This document shows, in pieces, positions 25,401-34,020 of a DNA stretch of 64,000 nucleotides. Position 1 is the first letter of the stretch. The number at the start of each line of letters is the position of its first letter. A model generated the notes under the pieces. That model was not told the origin of the DNA and made no database searches. It saw nothing but the letters and a program-made list of their open reading frames with translations. Source of the DNA: Symbiodinium natans (lineage: Eukaryota > Sar > Dinophyceae > Suessiales > Symbiodiniaceae); NCBI GenBank assembly GCA_905221605.1, contig CAJNDS010002377.1, positions 396,881 through 460,880 on the forward strand, read 5' to 3'. The position numbers and the translations under genes were made by a program.

Positions 25401-25410
25401 ATCGACTGCC
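22402..25410 (-). CDS. membrane-spanning and tail exons of the LRR/multi-TM gene
   Basis: Segments I can read: about 25410-25270 (MFLVGAASLGTLALVAACVA), about 25180-25060 (LLLSQAAVLLQLAQLWAVL), 24672 to about 24460 (SYVEVLQLTGSELQSFLDLQ, then FALATPLLPLLVLGACALLE), 24366 to about 24275 (LALRALTVLFVGGASGAVQL), 24139 to about 23830 (LLKTFAVYVALSAWMHLEV and STAAIYGGAVPCFLAFLFF), about 23740-23640 (FFVVSADSEHGSIRLELTP), about 23033-22870 (MARRLLAAAAAQLAVQRPGK) and 22530-22402 (43 codons with stop). This gives at least five hydrophobic helices, probably seven. Exon edges are approximate except 24672, 24366 and 22530, which are clear AG/G acceptors. Confidence 0.6.
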
Positions 25411-28400
25411 TTAAAGCAAGAAGGAGAAAAAACAACTTCGGAAGTACATTTGAGGCAAAGCCACCATGGCCATGAGCCTCGAACTTCTCAACTTGCTCCC
25501 AAAGTCCCTCTCAGTTAGCCAGGGTGCTGGCGCAGGCTTTGGCATTCGCCACACTCATGTCCGGAAGAGCGGTAGCCAGGCGCACACTGGATGCACAGAG
25601 GGCCGGAGTATCCTTGTGATGCACAACTGATGAGCAACTTCTTGTAGTTGGGAAGGCTCCCCGGCCCTACATATCCTGTACATTCAGTGTCAGATTGAAC
25701 TCAAAGGTGATCGTCATGCAGTTCTGACGCGGGCGCAGAAATAGTATATGCCGTATAATATACTATTGACGATAGACGTTTGGTCATCTCGTTCCGGCGA
25801 CCGGTGTCCCATAGCGCCCTATTTAAGTAGAAAAAAAGACTCAGCATGAGGTCCACTGACACATACTGACAGTTTCAAGACAAGGATCCAGCTGCACAGC
25901 CCGTATGGGTGCAGCGCTCGGCGTCCAAGCAGCGGAACACCTCTTAACTGGATTCCACTGCAGATGCTACGCATAGCTCTACGGATATCTACGGATGCTT
26001 GTGGAGGGTTTGAGGAGGGCTGCGCTCTTCTGCATCACCCTTTGCCTTTTCGGAGCCGGGGAGGCGAGCATGGCCGAGATCCACTTGGGCAAGCTGCGCG
26101 ACGCTGCCCTCCTCCTCGCACACGAGGTGCAACTTGCCACAGGGGGCACACTGGCTCCCGAGCAGGGCCGTGTGCTTCTCGCAGCGACAGCTCCGGTTCC
26201 CAGGATCTCCCCTCGGGTTTCCAAAGCTGCATTCGCAGGCCGTCAGCGCTGTGGATCCTTTGGCGGAGGTGCTGTTAGGAGGACACATCTCGCACTCCAG
26301 CTGCCCCTTGCGGTCTGCGAAGGAGTTGGCGGCGCAGGCCTCCGGGTCCCCACCCCCCCCCCCCGGCTTCGTGGGCTTTTCCTTCTGGGAATTACATCAC
26401 TGCAGACGTTTCAGGACGAGCGCTCTCTAGCTGGACTCTACGAATGCGCTCATCTCTCACATGCTGCAGCATGCGGCACCTGCAAACTATATACCTGTGC
26501 TGGGGCATTGGCCTCGCAGCTGGCGCCCCGGCCAGAATAGCCCTTCTGACAGGTGCACATGTCCTCCGGCAAGAAGAGCTCCGGGGTGACGCGCAGGGTA
26601 GGGACCACGAAGTTGGTGCAGGTGTAGCCCTCCGCGTGCCTGTGGCCGAACTTGATTCCGCTGTTTTTGAGACCCGGAAAACTTGAGAACACCCCAAGAA
26701 AACTCACACTTGATGGATGCTCGTCTTTTCATCAAAAAAGCTCTTCTGCGCAAAAACATGCGAGGTGCCTGGAGTCCTGCAGCTTCAGACTTTCGTTGAG
26801 CTGGGGCATCTCCGAGTGGAGGTCTTTTGGGTTTGCGAGGCGCGTGCTTTCCAGGTTCACCTCGGTGTTGTTGAGCACCGCGTGGGTGAGCACGCCGGAA
26901 CGGACGGCCAGCGGCCCCATGTTGTTGCTGAGATGGAGCTCCTTCAGGCCTGCCGGAATGCTTCGGATGGAGCTGAGGTTGTTGTCGGCCAAGTCGAGGG
27001 TCCTCAGCGTCTCTCCCAGGTAGCTGGACCACCCTTCCTTCAAGCTGCCGTCCAGCTTCACCGTCAAGGCCGACAGGTCCGGTACCTCGCCACGGAGGCC
27101 GCTGCGCGCGGCGGCCAGGCTCTCCAAGGGTGTCGCTGCCAGGGGCAGCAAGAGATCCTCCACAGTGGCATTCAAAGGACAGCCGCTGACCTCGGGCTGA
27201 CGCTCTTACAAGTGACCTTATCGACATCTCGACCCACCCTTGCGCGATTCTAACATGTCATGGTTAGATGGCGAAGCGGCGTTCAATCGTTTGAGGGCCG
27301 GCAGCAACCTGGGCTCCGTGGAGACCTGGACTGTGGTGAGCGGCCGAAGGCCCACTCGGCTGTCCTCGACACCGGAAGCACAGAGAAGCACACTTTGAAG
27401 CACGCTTTGAAGCGCGAAGCAACGTGAAGCCACCGAGCTCCGGACGGCGAGGTCCAGTTCGTGCAGGTTCTTGCAGCAGCCCAACCAGTCGGAGGACACC
27501 CAACCTTTCACATGGGTGCCGGACAAGGATGCAGTATTGAGCTTGATGAGCTTGATCAGGGTCGACAAATCACCACCGACAGTTGTAGCACGGAGGTCCA
27601 AGGTGTTGAGATTTTGCAGCGAGCCCAGAACATTGAGGTCCCCTGAGAGGTCCGTCTCATGCAGATCCAGAACTTTAAGTTTCTGAAGATGCTCCAGCGC
27701 CGCAAGCGTGCCGAAGACCCCAGTCTGATGGAGCGTCAAGTACTCCAGCTCTTGGAGATCTCGCAAGGGAGCCAGCTCCCCCTTGACTTGCGTTTCATGG
27801 AGGGACAGGCGTGTGAGTTTTGTCAAGTTTGCCAGGGGAGCCAGGTCGCCCGAGACCCCGGTTCTGTAGAGACTCAAGCGCGCGAGATCTTCGAGATGAC
27901 GCAATGGAGTCAGGTCACCGGACAGCTGGGTCCCGTGGAGGCTGAGAAGCTGGAGTTGCTTCAGCTCTTTGAGGGGCCTCAACGAGCCGGAGACCTTCGT
28001 CACGCTGAGCTCCAGCACCCTAAGCTTCGCGAGCCCTTGCAAGGGAGCCAGCGGGCCCGAGACCTGTGTCTCCTGCAGCTTGAGCTCCTCGAGCTGCACC
28101 ATGCTCTCAAACGGAGCCAGCTCCCCGGAGACTTGCGTGTACTGCAAGGCCACCTTTCTCAATTCTTCGAGATTCTCCAGCAAGGAGAGGTCGCCGGTGA
28201 CCTGGCTGTGCCCCAAGCCCAAGATGCGGAGTCGAATGTGGCCCCGAAGTGCCAGTAGTTTTCCCGAAACCTGTGTTTGTCCCAGATCCAAGAACTCCAA
28301 GCCGGTCTTGTTGGCAAGGAAGTCCAGGTTGCCCGAGACGTGGCTATTCGCAAGGTCCAGAAAACGGAGGAAGCGCATCCCTTGCAAGGCGCCCAGCTTC

Positions 28401-29169
28401 CCTGTGACCTGGCTGTCGTGCAGATCGAGGACCTCGAGGTTCGCGGAGCTGAGGGCAGAGATATCACCTTTGAGCCCACGGAGAGGCAACCGCAAGTTCC
28501 GGAGTTGAGGCATCTTTGAGAAAACGGACAAATCGCCATCATAGATGCCTCGCCGCGTCTGGGCATATGCGGTGGCCATGACACCTTGAAGCCCCGTAGC
28601 GTCGAGGTCCAGGTCACGAAGATGTCTGAGGTGTTGCAAGGCCTCCAGATCCCCTCTCACCTGCGTCCCTGCAAGCTCGAGCTTCTTCAAGGAGGTCAGC
28701 TTCGAGACTCCCGCGAGCTTGCCTTCAACACCTTTGGCGTTCTTCAGACTCAAGGCCTCCAGCAGGGTTGCGTTCTCTAAAGCTTCCAAGGGTCCATCGA
28801 CCTCTGTGTCAGAGAGGTTCAGCTGCCGAAGTTGCGAGAGATGGCTCAACTCCGAAAGGTTTCCCACAACCGAGAGGGAGGCGAGGTCGAGCTGCACGAG
28901 GCTGGTTAGGTTCGCCAAGTCGCCCAGGCTGGCAACGGCAGCCCTAAACCACCTCTTCCCCCCTCGGCCACGCAGCTTCAAGGTGCGGAGGCCGCGCAAC
29001 CGTCCCACGGCCGGGAAGCTCTGGGGGCCCAGCTTCACGTCCTCTTGTGCAATGCCGACCACGCAACCATCGCGGCAGTGGATGCCGGGCCAGGAGCAAG
29101 CAGGGCCCTCCCCAAGGATGCCAAGCGCCTCCAGAGCCCTGTCTAAGTCCTCATTGCCCTCGTCAACAC
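22402..29169 (-). CDS. LRR / Cys-rich / multi-TM receptor-like protein, at least ten exons, 5' end missing
   Basis: Gene-level entry. In order on the minus strand: LRR exon (27281-29169), second LRR exon (26769-27190), two Cys-rich exons (26495-26660 and about 26050-26339), several membrane-segment exons between about 25410 and 22870, and a terminal exon (22402-22530) ending in TGA. Joins between the first four exons keep frame. The layout, an extracellular LRR array, a Cys-rich stalk, several membrane helices and an acidic cytosolic tail, matches a protein family I know as strongly expanded in symbiodiniacean genomes. A surface receptor or sensor role is inference. The signal-peptide exon was not found; it should lie upstream of 29.2 kb. 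Confidence 0.75.
23045..23110. repeat. AT dinucleotide tract within an intron
   Basis: ATATAT and GTATATA runs lie just upstream (coding sense) of the exon that ends at about 22870. A smaller (TA)n lies at 22838-22852. Confidence 0.8.
23490..23568. repeat. imperfect hairpin related to the 59.7-60.8 kb cassette
   Basis: GGATCCAAGATTTAAGACTC on the left pairs with GTCTTCTTGAATCTTGGATC on the right, around a loop containing AAGATGCCCAAGAATGCCC. The words AAGATGCCCA and GAATCTTGG also occur in the right-end array, so this may be a solo, diverged relative. Confidence 0.5.
26050..27190 (-). CDS. LRR C-cap and Cys-rich stalk exons of the LRR/multi-TM gene
   Basis: Three exons. 27190-26769 starts VSGCPLNATVEDLL and contains further LRR-like LDLADNNLSSI. 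26660-26495 carries YTCTNFVV and MCTCQKGYSGRGASC. 26339 to about 26050 carries ACAANSFADRKGQLECEMC, then CECSFGN and CRCEKH. Phases agree: the first has 140 codons plus 2 nt, the second 1 nt plus 55 codons, and the third starts in phase 0. Donors are GC, then GT. The paired CxC spacing resembles EGF-like or ephrin-receptor-like Cys-rich modules. Two short CPP/CPLN-type turns flank them. The end of the third exon is not fixed. Confidence 0.75.
27281..29169 (-). CDS. LRR ectodomain exon of the LRR/multi-TM gene
   Basis: About 630 codons of leucine-rich repeats with a 23-24 residue period. The recurrent unit resembles 'LxxLxxLxLxxTxVSGxLxxL', as in ELKLQETQVSGPLAPLQGL; TQVSG- or TGVSG-type turns recur more than ten times. 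Near the N-terminus SWPGIHCRDGCVVG is an LRR N-cap of the kind seen before plant-type LRRs. It starts after an AG/G acceptor at 29170-29171; the longer open frame begins with GTG and is not a real start. It ends at AAC followed by a GC donor (27280-27279), which joins in frame to the next exon. It has no cysteine-rich flank of its own; that is in the next exons. Confidence 0.85.
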
Positions 29170-29431
29170 CTCGGCTCACAGCTTATCAATCCCCCCAAAG
29201 GCGCTTTACATACTGCAGGAGCATCAAACAATGGCAGCAAATCTTCTTATTTCGTTTGCTTCCACCTGCCATCCCCCCCAAAAAAAGAGCAAGAAGTCGA
29301 GGTGCAGTTCCAGGATTCTCCGGAACGCCCGGTCTCTGCAAGGCTGCCCAACGTGGCCTTGGCGCCACCAATGCGGCAACAAACGTGGCAACAAAAGAGG
29401 AGAATCAAAGACTCTGAAGAGCCTGATCCTC

Positions 29432-29459
29432 CTACTACTACTACTACTACTACTACTAT

Positions 29460-29524
<65 letters not shown>
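29432..29524. repeat. (ACT)n trinucleotide repeat
   Basis: About 30 units with one ATT interruption. The long poly-Leu, poly-Thr, poly-Ser and poly-Val frames here are artefacts of this repeat. Confidence 0.95.
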
Positions 29525-29741
29525 AACATTGGTTCCGCATTCGACGCTATGTTTTTCTTCACTACTGCAGCACTTTCTGTTCAGTTTAGGAGCCGAAAAC
29601 ACTGTTATTTACAGTGCTTCCAATGCTTGACTGCTTTGCCTCTGCCCGCTCTTGGCTCTTGTATATTTTGGCGCCGTCGCGTCGTTGCTCTTGTCTCGGT
29701 CTTTCTGAATCTTGCTCTTCCTGCTCTGGTGCTTTGGTGCC

Positions 29742-29933
29742 TTCCCCCCCCCCCCCCCCCCCCCCCCGCCCCCAAACCCCCCCGCCCCCCCCCCCCGCTC
29801 TGGTCGGCCAGTGGCGTGCCAGGCAACAGCCCCCTTGGATTTATGTGTGAATATATATATATATATATATATTCATACAAGGAAATACATATATATATAT
29901 ATATATACATAAATAAATAAATATCAAACGAAA

Positions 29934-29970
<37 letters not shown>
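29742..29970. repeat. C homopolymer followed by (AT)n tracts
   Basis: A C run with few interruptions (29742-29797) is followed by TATATA runs from about 29849 to 29970. Another C run follows at about 29979-29995. Confidence 0.9.
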
Positions 29971-29971
<1 letters not shown>

Positions 29972-30160
29972 TATGCTCACCCCCCCCCCCCCCCCAATGA
30001 TCCACGTTACTGCTTGGAAACAGATGGATCTTGGGAGGAGCGGGGGCTATGAGCTAGCGACGCAAACGCCGACAGGGCCGATAGAAACCTATATCATTTC
30101 AAGTCATGAAGGCCATTTAAAACAACAAGGTCTATGGCTCCAGCAGCCCTGTAGATCCTG

Positions 30161-30545
30161 AAATTTAGGGTTTTTTTTGAAAATTCGAGCCTGCTCGAGT
30201 TTCCGGGACCTGGAGCTTCAAGAGAATCGAGCCGGCTCGAATGTCACAGAAAAATGCTGAAACCATGGCTGTGGGACCCCAAGGCCTCAGAGATAACCGA
30301 ATTTAGGGTTTTTTGGAAAATTCGAGCCTGCTCGAGTTTTCACGACCTCTGGTGCTTCATGAATTTTCGGAAAATTCGAGCCGGCTCGAATTTTCTAAGG
30401 AAAATGAAACCATTGTTGTGGAGCACCCAAGCCTCATAGATGACATAATTTAGGCTTTTTTGGGAAAATTTGAGCCTGCTCGAATTTTGGCGACCTGGTG
30501 CCTCGAGAATTTTCGGAAAATTCGAGCCGGCTCGAGTTTTCCCTA
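30161..30545 (+). repeat. three tandem copies of a 140-147 bp unit with palindromic cores
   Basis: Each unit contains TTCGAGCCTGCTCGA(G/A) and, about 50 bp later, the perfect or near-perfect palindrome TTCGAGCCGGCTCGAA. The first core recurs at about 30184, 30324 and 30471. Units also share GGTTTTTT(T)GAAAATTCGAG and CCTGGTGCTTC. It borders the AT-rich island directly. Confidence 0.85.
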
Positions 30546-30590
30546 AATCTCTTGAAATTCTGACTGCGATAATTAATACAATCAGTAGCA

Positions 30591-30743
30591 TTAATTATTT
30601 GCTAATTCGAATTCAATTGTTAAGTTTCCCATATCTTTTAACGGCAAATATTCAAATTGTGAGAAGAGGCCATACACTGGTTTAAATCTAACAACAATTT
30701 TATTCTTAAACACTTGACAATTAATATAAGGACTACCTTTGAT
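30591..30743 (-). pseudogene. ORF fragment, AT-rich island
   Basis: Open to a TAA at 30591 and closed upstream by a stop, with no ATG at its start. It contains VVRFKPVYGLFSQFEYLPLK followed by MGNLTIEFELANN. The pattern of alternating beta-strand residues with 'PL..MG.L.IEFEL' resembles the last strands of a jelly-roll capsid protein. This is inference from pattern only; it could be any beta-rich protein. Confidence 0.25.
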
Positions 30744-30871
30744 TTAAAACTTAAATTCACAATGAGGATATCTTCGGGACTAAAAGCTTTCCTTATATAT
30801 ATACACATAGCATTGGTAATTTAAATACATAGAATTCACACTTAAATTTAAGCAAACAAATTAGAATCACA

Positions 30872-31045
30872 TTATGAGTTTCCTTTACTACTGTTCTTCT
30901 TCTTACCTTTCACCTCCTGAACTGCTTCATCTACTTCATTATTCTCAACTAACTTTCTTCTCTCTTCGTAAGCAGTTTGCTTAAATTCATTCTCTCTCTT
31001 CGGTTTCTTCATCTGTTCGCATGTTCTTGCTTTCTTATGAAACAT
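30872..31045 (-). CDS. small basic protein, 57 aa, AT-rich island
   Basis: ATG to TAA, starting 21 bases after the stop of the upstream remnant. It is very rich in Lys, Glu, Asn and Arg, including KKPKRENEFKQTAYEERRK and a KGKKKN tail. It looks nucleic-acid-binding or coiled-coil by composition only. Its tight spacing to the upstream frame suggests a polycistronic or compact viral layout. Confidence 0.35.
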   Translation of the reverse strand: MFHKKARTCEQMKKPKRENEFKQTAYEERRKLVENNEVDEAVQEVKGKKKNSSKGNS

Positions 31046-31066
31046 TATGAATGTGATTTGGATTAT

Positions 31067-31771
31067 TTAACCAAAAAACTGTTGTAAAAGCTCTTCTTCG
31101 GTTGTAGGTAGAAGTCCTGATTTGGTTTTAACATTGCCTGTATCTTCATGAGAATGATTTTGTAGAGGGTCTAATGTTGATGTATTTAATGTTATAATTA
31201 TACTTCCTTTATCAAACATACTAACGGGGTCTCCTGCTTTTCGTATTCTTACATTTGTCCCGGTGTCTTCTGGTCGTTGTCCTGATACAAAAGGAGAACC
31301 ATAACTACGACTTCTGAATACATTACCAAAATCATTGATTGTTTGTTGTCCCACTGTTGAACCTAAACTATGACTTATAATATCAGTACTTCCAGTATTT
31401 TTTCCATCTAGTTCAATAAAAACCGTCTTGAATGAACTTATCTACATCTCTATAACGCTTAGTCTGTTGCGTCTTGTCTGCAAATTTAAGTCCTTGCGCG
31501 TCCGTTAAGAATGTCTCTGTCCCTTCCAATTCGTCTCTAACTTCAGTATGTAGTCTGCTTGTTGTGTTAGGAGATTTATATAAAACCCCTTCATGTCGTC
31601 TTTATGTTTATGCACTATAAAAACTGAATAAAGTATTTCATCTAGTTGATTAATACTCTTGAAGAGTATAATGTAACAGAGATTTGCAAACCGCACAGAA
31701 CCAAATTCACGAACGGATTCTGTTTGTAGCTTTCTTTTGTTTAAAAATATATTGTAATGAATGAATAACAA
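31067..31771 (-). pseudogene. frameshifted ORF remnant of the AT-rich island
   Basis: The frame changes at least twice. It begins in one frame (31771-31505), continues in a second through about 31590-31430 (for example EVRDELEGTETFLTDAQG) and in a third from about 31425 to the TAA at 31067 (for example GQQTINDFGNVFRSRSYGSP, ending ELLQQFFG). The three segments are adjacent and similarly hydrophilic, and none has intron borders, so I read them as one broken gene. The product is not recognised; a structural protein of a virus-like element is a guess. Confidence 0.4.
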
Positions 31772-31773
31772 GT

Positions 31774-31860
31774 TATGGCTTCAGACATAGCAAGACAAGA
31801 AAGTATCGTAAAAGCAAGGAAAGGGCACATATGGATCATGGGCGGTGGTGACCATACATA
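31774..31860 (+). CDS. possible 28-aa ORF divergent from the remnant
   Basis: ATG to TAA (MASDIARQESIVKARKGHIW and eight further residues). It starts just upstream of the minus-strand remnant, so the two would be divergently oriented. It is too short to judge. Confidence 0.15.
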
Positions 31861-32044
31861 AATAAAGACACAGTACATACCAGTATGTATATTATAGATG
31901 CCTCTCAACCGTCTGGTGGATTCTTTGGGGCTTCAGGCCCCGGGTCGGCAAATCGACTTCTTGGCCCCTCCGTGTGTTTTTTTGCTCTCTTCTTCTTCCA
32001 CATAGCGAAAGCACTCTCCCTCTCTCTTTTTCATTTTGTTTTCT

Positions 32045-32108
32045 CTTCTTCTTCTTCTTCTTCTTCTTCTTCTTCTTCTTCTTCTTCTTCTTCTTCTTCT
32101 TCTTCTTC
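32045..32108. repeat. (CTT)n trinucleotide repeat
   Basis: About 21 CTT units. A (TC)n run follows at about 32411-32455. The poly-Lys, poly-Arg and poly-Ser frames here are artefacts. Confidence 0.95.
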
Positions 32109-32459
32109 GGGGCTTGAAGGGTGCAGGCACCCACCCTCCGCGCACAAGTGACAAGGCGCGCCCAATCCATGTCCAGGTCGGCGTGACACTTCTCCCCGGA
32201 GGAAGATGTTGAAAGGGACCCAAACCTAGTAATAAGCACCCTGTTACAAATGTTCTCCCTCGGGGTATGCGGGGTTTTGCGTCCTGGAGGGCGGTCGGCC
32301 GCATCACGATGGCTATAGACCACTAACCCGCCTGAAGACACAAACAACCTTACAGGTGCCTTCCCCTGAATGATGGCCTTCCCTGGGACGTTTTTGCTAT
32401 TTTTTTATCTTTTTCTCTCTCTCTCTCTCTGTCTCTGTCTCTTTCTCTCTCGCTCGGAG

Positions 32460-33140
32460 TGCTGTCTGACAAAAAACCTGTCAACGGCTCTAGGAAGGAC
32501 AAATCTGACCCCAAGGCCCCCGGCCGGCGCCGGCTCGGAGGCGACGCTTTCCAGAGCCTCGTGAGATGAGCAGAGGGCCGAGCAGGGCTTTGAGAAGAGA
32601 GGGGCATCTGTGATTCGTGTGCTTTATGCGTTGAATGGCTCGTTGGCTCTTAGCTTGCTGTGAGGGCAGTGACCCTTGTCGGAACGTGGCCTCGGTGGGC
32701 TGCGCAGGATGGGAGGTCCGGTCATCCTCAGCCAGCGGCACTCTGGCTCGACGCGCTCTTGGGATCTTTAGCGGGGCAGCGCTGGCCTCGAACATACCGC
32801 AGAACCCACAACTTTTACTTTCAACATTCCCAAGTCGATGCTTGCAATCGTACATCCGCGCTGTATCAGAATTGAGCCTTACAGGGCCGCATACTAAGCC
32901 TCAGGCAAAAGGGACCAAGGTCTGTCGGTCCACTTGCGGATGGCTGGCATCCTGAGATTTGGAGGGCTTCGTTGGACTTTCGACATGTCTTGGAGGGGGC
33001 TCCCAGGAGTCTCAGGCTAAGGGTATGTTGCACTCACTAAGGAGGCCCTCTTTTTTGTTTTTGGAAGACCCTCTTGACATGCCCCCTCGCTTTTGGGGTC
33101 CCTTCCAACTCCCCCAAGCCCTCGCAAGCCCAATATCATG
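32460..33140. other. no supported gene
   Basis: Short overlapping frames on both strands lack domains or convincing splice-linked partners. Confidence 0.4.
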
Positions 33141-33143
33141 CCA

Positions 33144-33377
33144 CTATCCCTCCCTAATTTCAGACCCCTCTTCGCTTCTTGGGAGGCAAGCATCTCCAAA
33201 TTCTCGGGTTGCTCCGAGCTCGGCGAAGATCTCTGGGCGAACGCCGAGACCCAGTCCCAAGGTGAGGGCCAGAAGAACCACCGAGAGCCATGAGGCTGAG
33301 AATATGAAAGGAGGGGCTGAACAAACTGCGGATGCCATGGGACTTGAGCCCAGGCCTCGCGGAAGGCGTGTTGTCAT
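33144..33377 (-). CDS. possible small membrane or secreted protein, 77 aa
   Basis: ATG to stop on the same strand as all other genes. A hydrophobic helix FIFSASWLSVVLLALTLGLG (about residues 24-43) is followed by a hydrophilic tail. It could be a first exon with a signal anchor. No relatives recognised, no neighbouring exons found. Confidence 0.25.
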   Translation of the reverse strand: MTTRLPRGLGSSPMASAVCSAPPFIFSASWLSVVLLALTLGLGLGVRPEIFAELGATREFGDACLPRSEEGSEIREG

Positions 33378-33439
33378 GGCAAGATTTAGTCTAACGTGCT
33401 GTAAGACTATACAGTTAAGGAAGTTCAGGAATATATAAT

Positions 33440-34015
33440 TGCTGTGCTACAAGTACATGTATTGCTTGCCAAAAACTGCTATCTTCGTCCTGTCTTCTGT
33501 GGCATCCGGGCAGCTTTTGGCGGAATTCTGTGCATCATGGACACACTGTTGACCAACAGTGGCCAGTCAATTTGTACAACTATGGACAGCATGGACAGCA
33601 ACCTGGGGCAAGCAAGACTTGGGCAGAAGACGCCCAGTCTTGACGCTGCAAAGGCTGAGGCCTTTGCCCGGCTCGAAGAGTTCAGAAGACCCTATGTACT
33701 CCCTTCTTAACAGGTATATAGAAGGGCGAAACAAAATGCATAATTCCCTCATTCCCTACTCAAAGCCAGTAGGCATAAAGGTTACCTCGTCTCCTGACCG
33801 CTTCGAAAGCGGGCAAGTTCTTGGCGCAATTGCAGATTCCTCGGATGCTTTTTGAGGGCATCTAGGCTTAGGGATTGTACCCTGGACGCGTAGCATTTTA
33901 CCTTTGGGTTTTGGGGACCCTGTTTAAAGATGTTAGGAGTATATTACGGGGAACCTTTAGGAGTACAACCTTCGGGGCCCGAGTCTTAGTCCCTTGAGGG
34001 CAGCTGGACATTTCG
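33440..34015. other. intergenic, no supported gene
   Basis: Downstream flank of the BTB gene. It contains short frames only. GGGG-bounded phrases (about 33905-33980) resemble the intron elements described elsewhere. Confidence 0.4.
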
Positions 34016-34020
34016 AGCGC

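Larger units (their letters stand above)
30560..31880. mobile_element. AT-rich island with intronless ORF remnants (possible integrated virus or element)
   Basis: Base composition shifts abruptly to AT-rich, without the GGGG/CCCC runs and telomere-like tracts of the surroundings. Minus-strand frames follow one another closely: 31771-31067 (frameshifted), 31045-30872 and 30743-30591. A small plus-strand frame lies at 31774-31860. Close packing, lack of introns and lysine-, asparagine- and isoleucine-rich proteins differ from host genes here and fit a small virus or selfish element that inserted and decayed. No polymerase, integrase or replication protein is visible, so its class is unknown. 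Confidence 0.5.

Noticed and set aside
29231..29920. 229-codon frame with a poly-Leu run (and poly-Val/Ser shadows on minus)
   Set aside because: Created by the (ACT)n repeat and the following C and AT runs.
31892..32347. Minus-strand frames with long poly-Lys or poly-Arg
   Set aside because: They are translations of the (CTT)n repeat.
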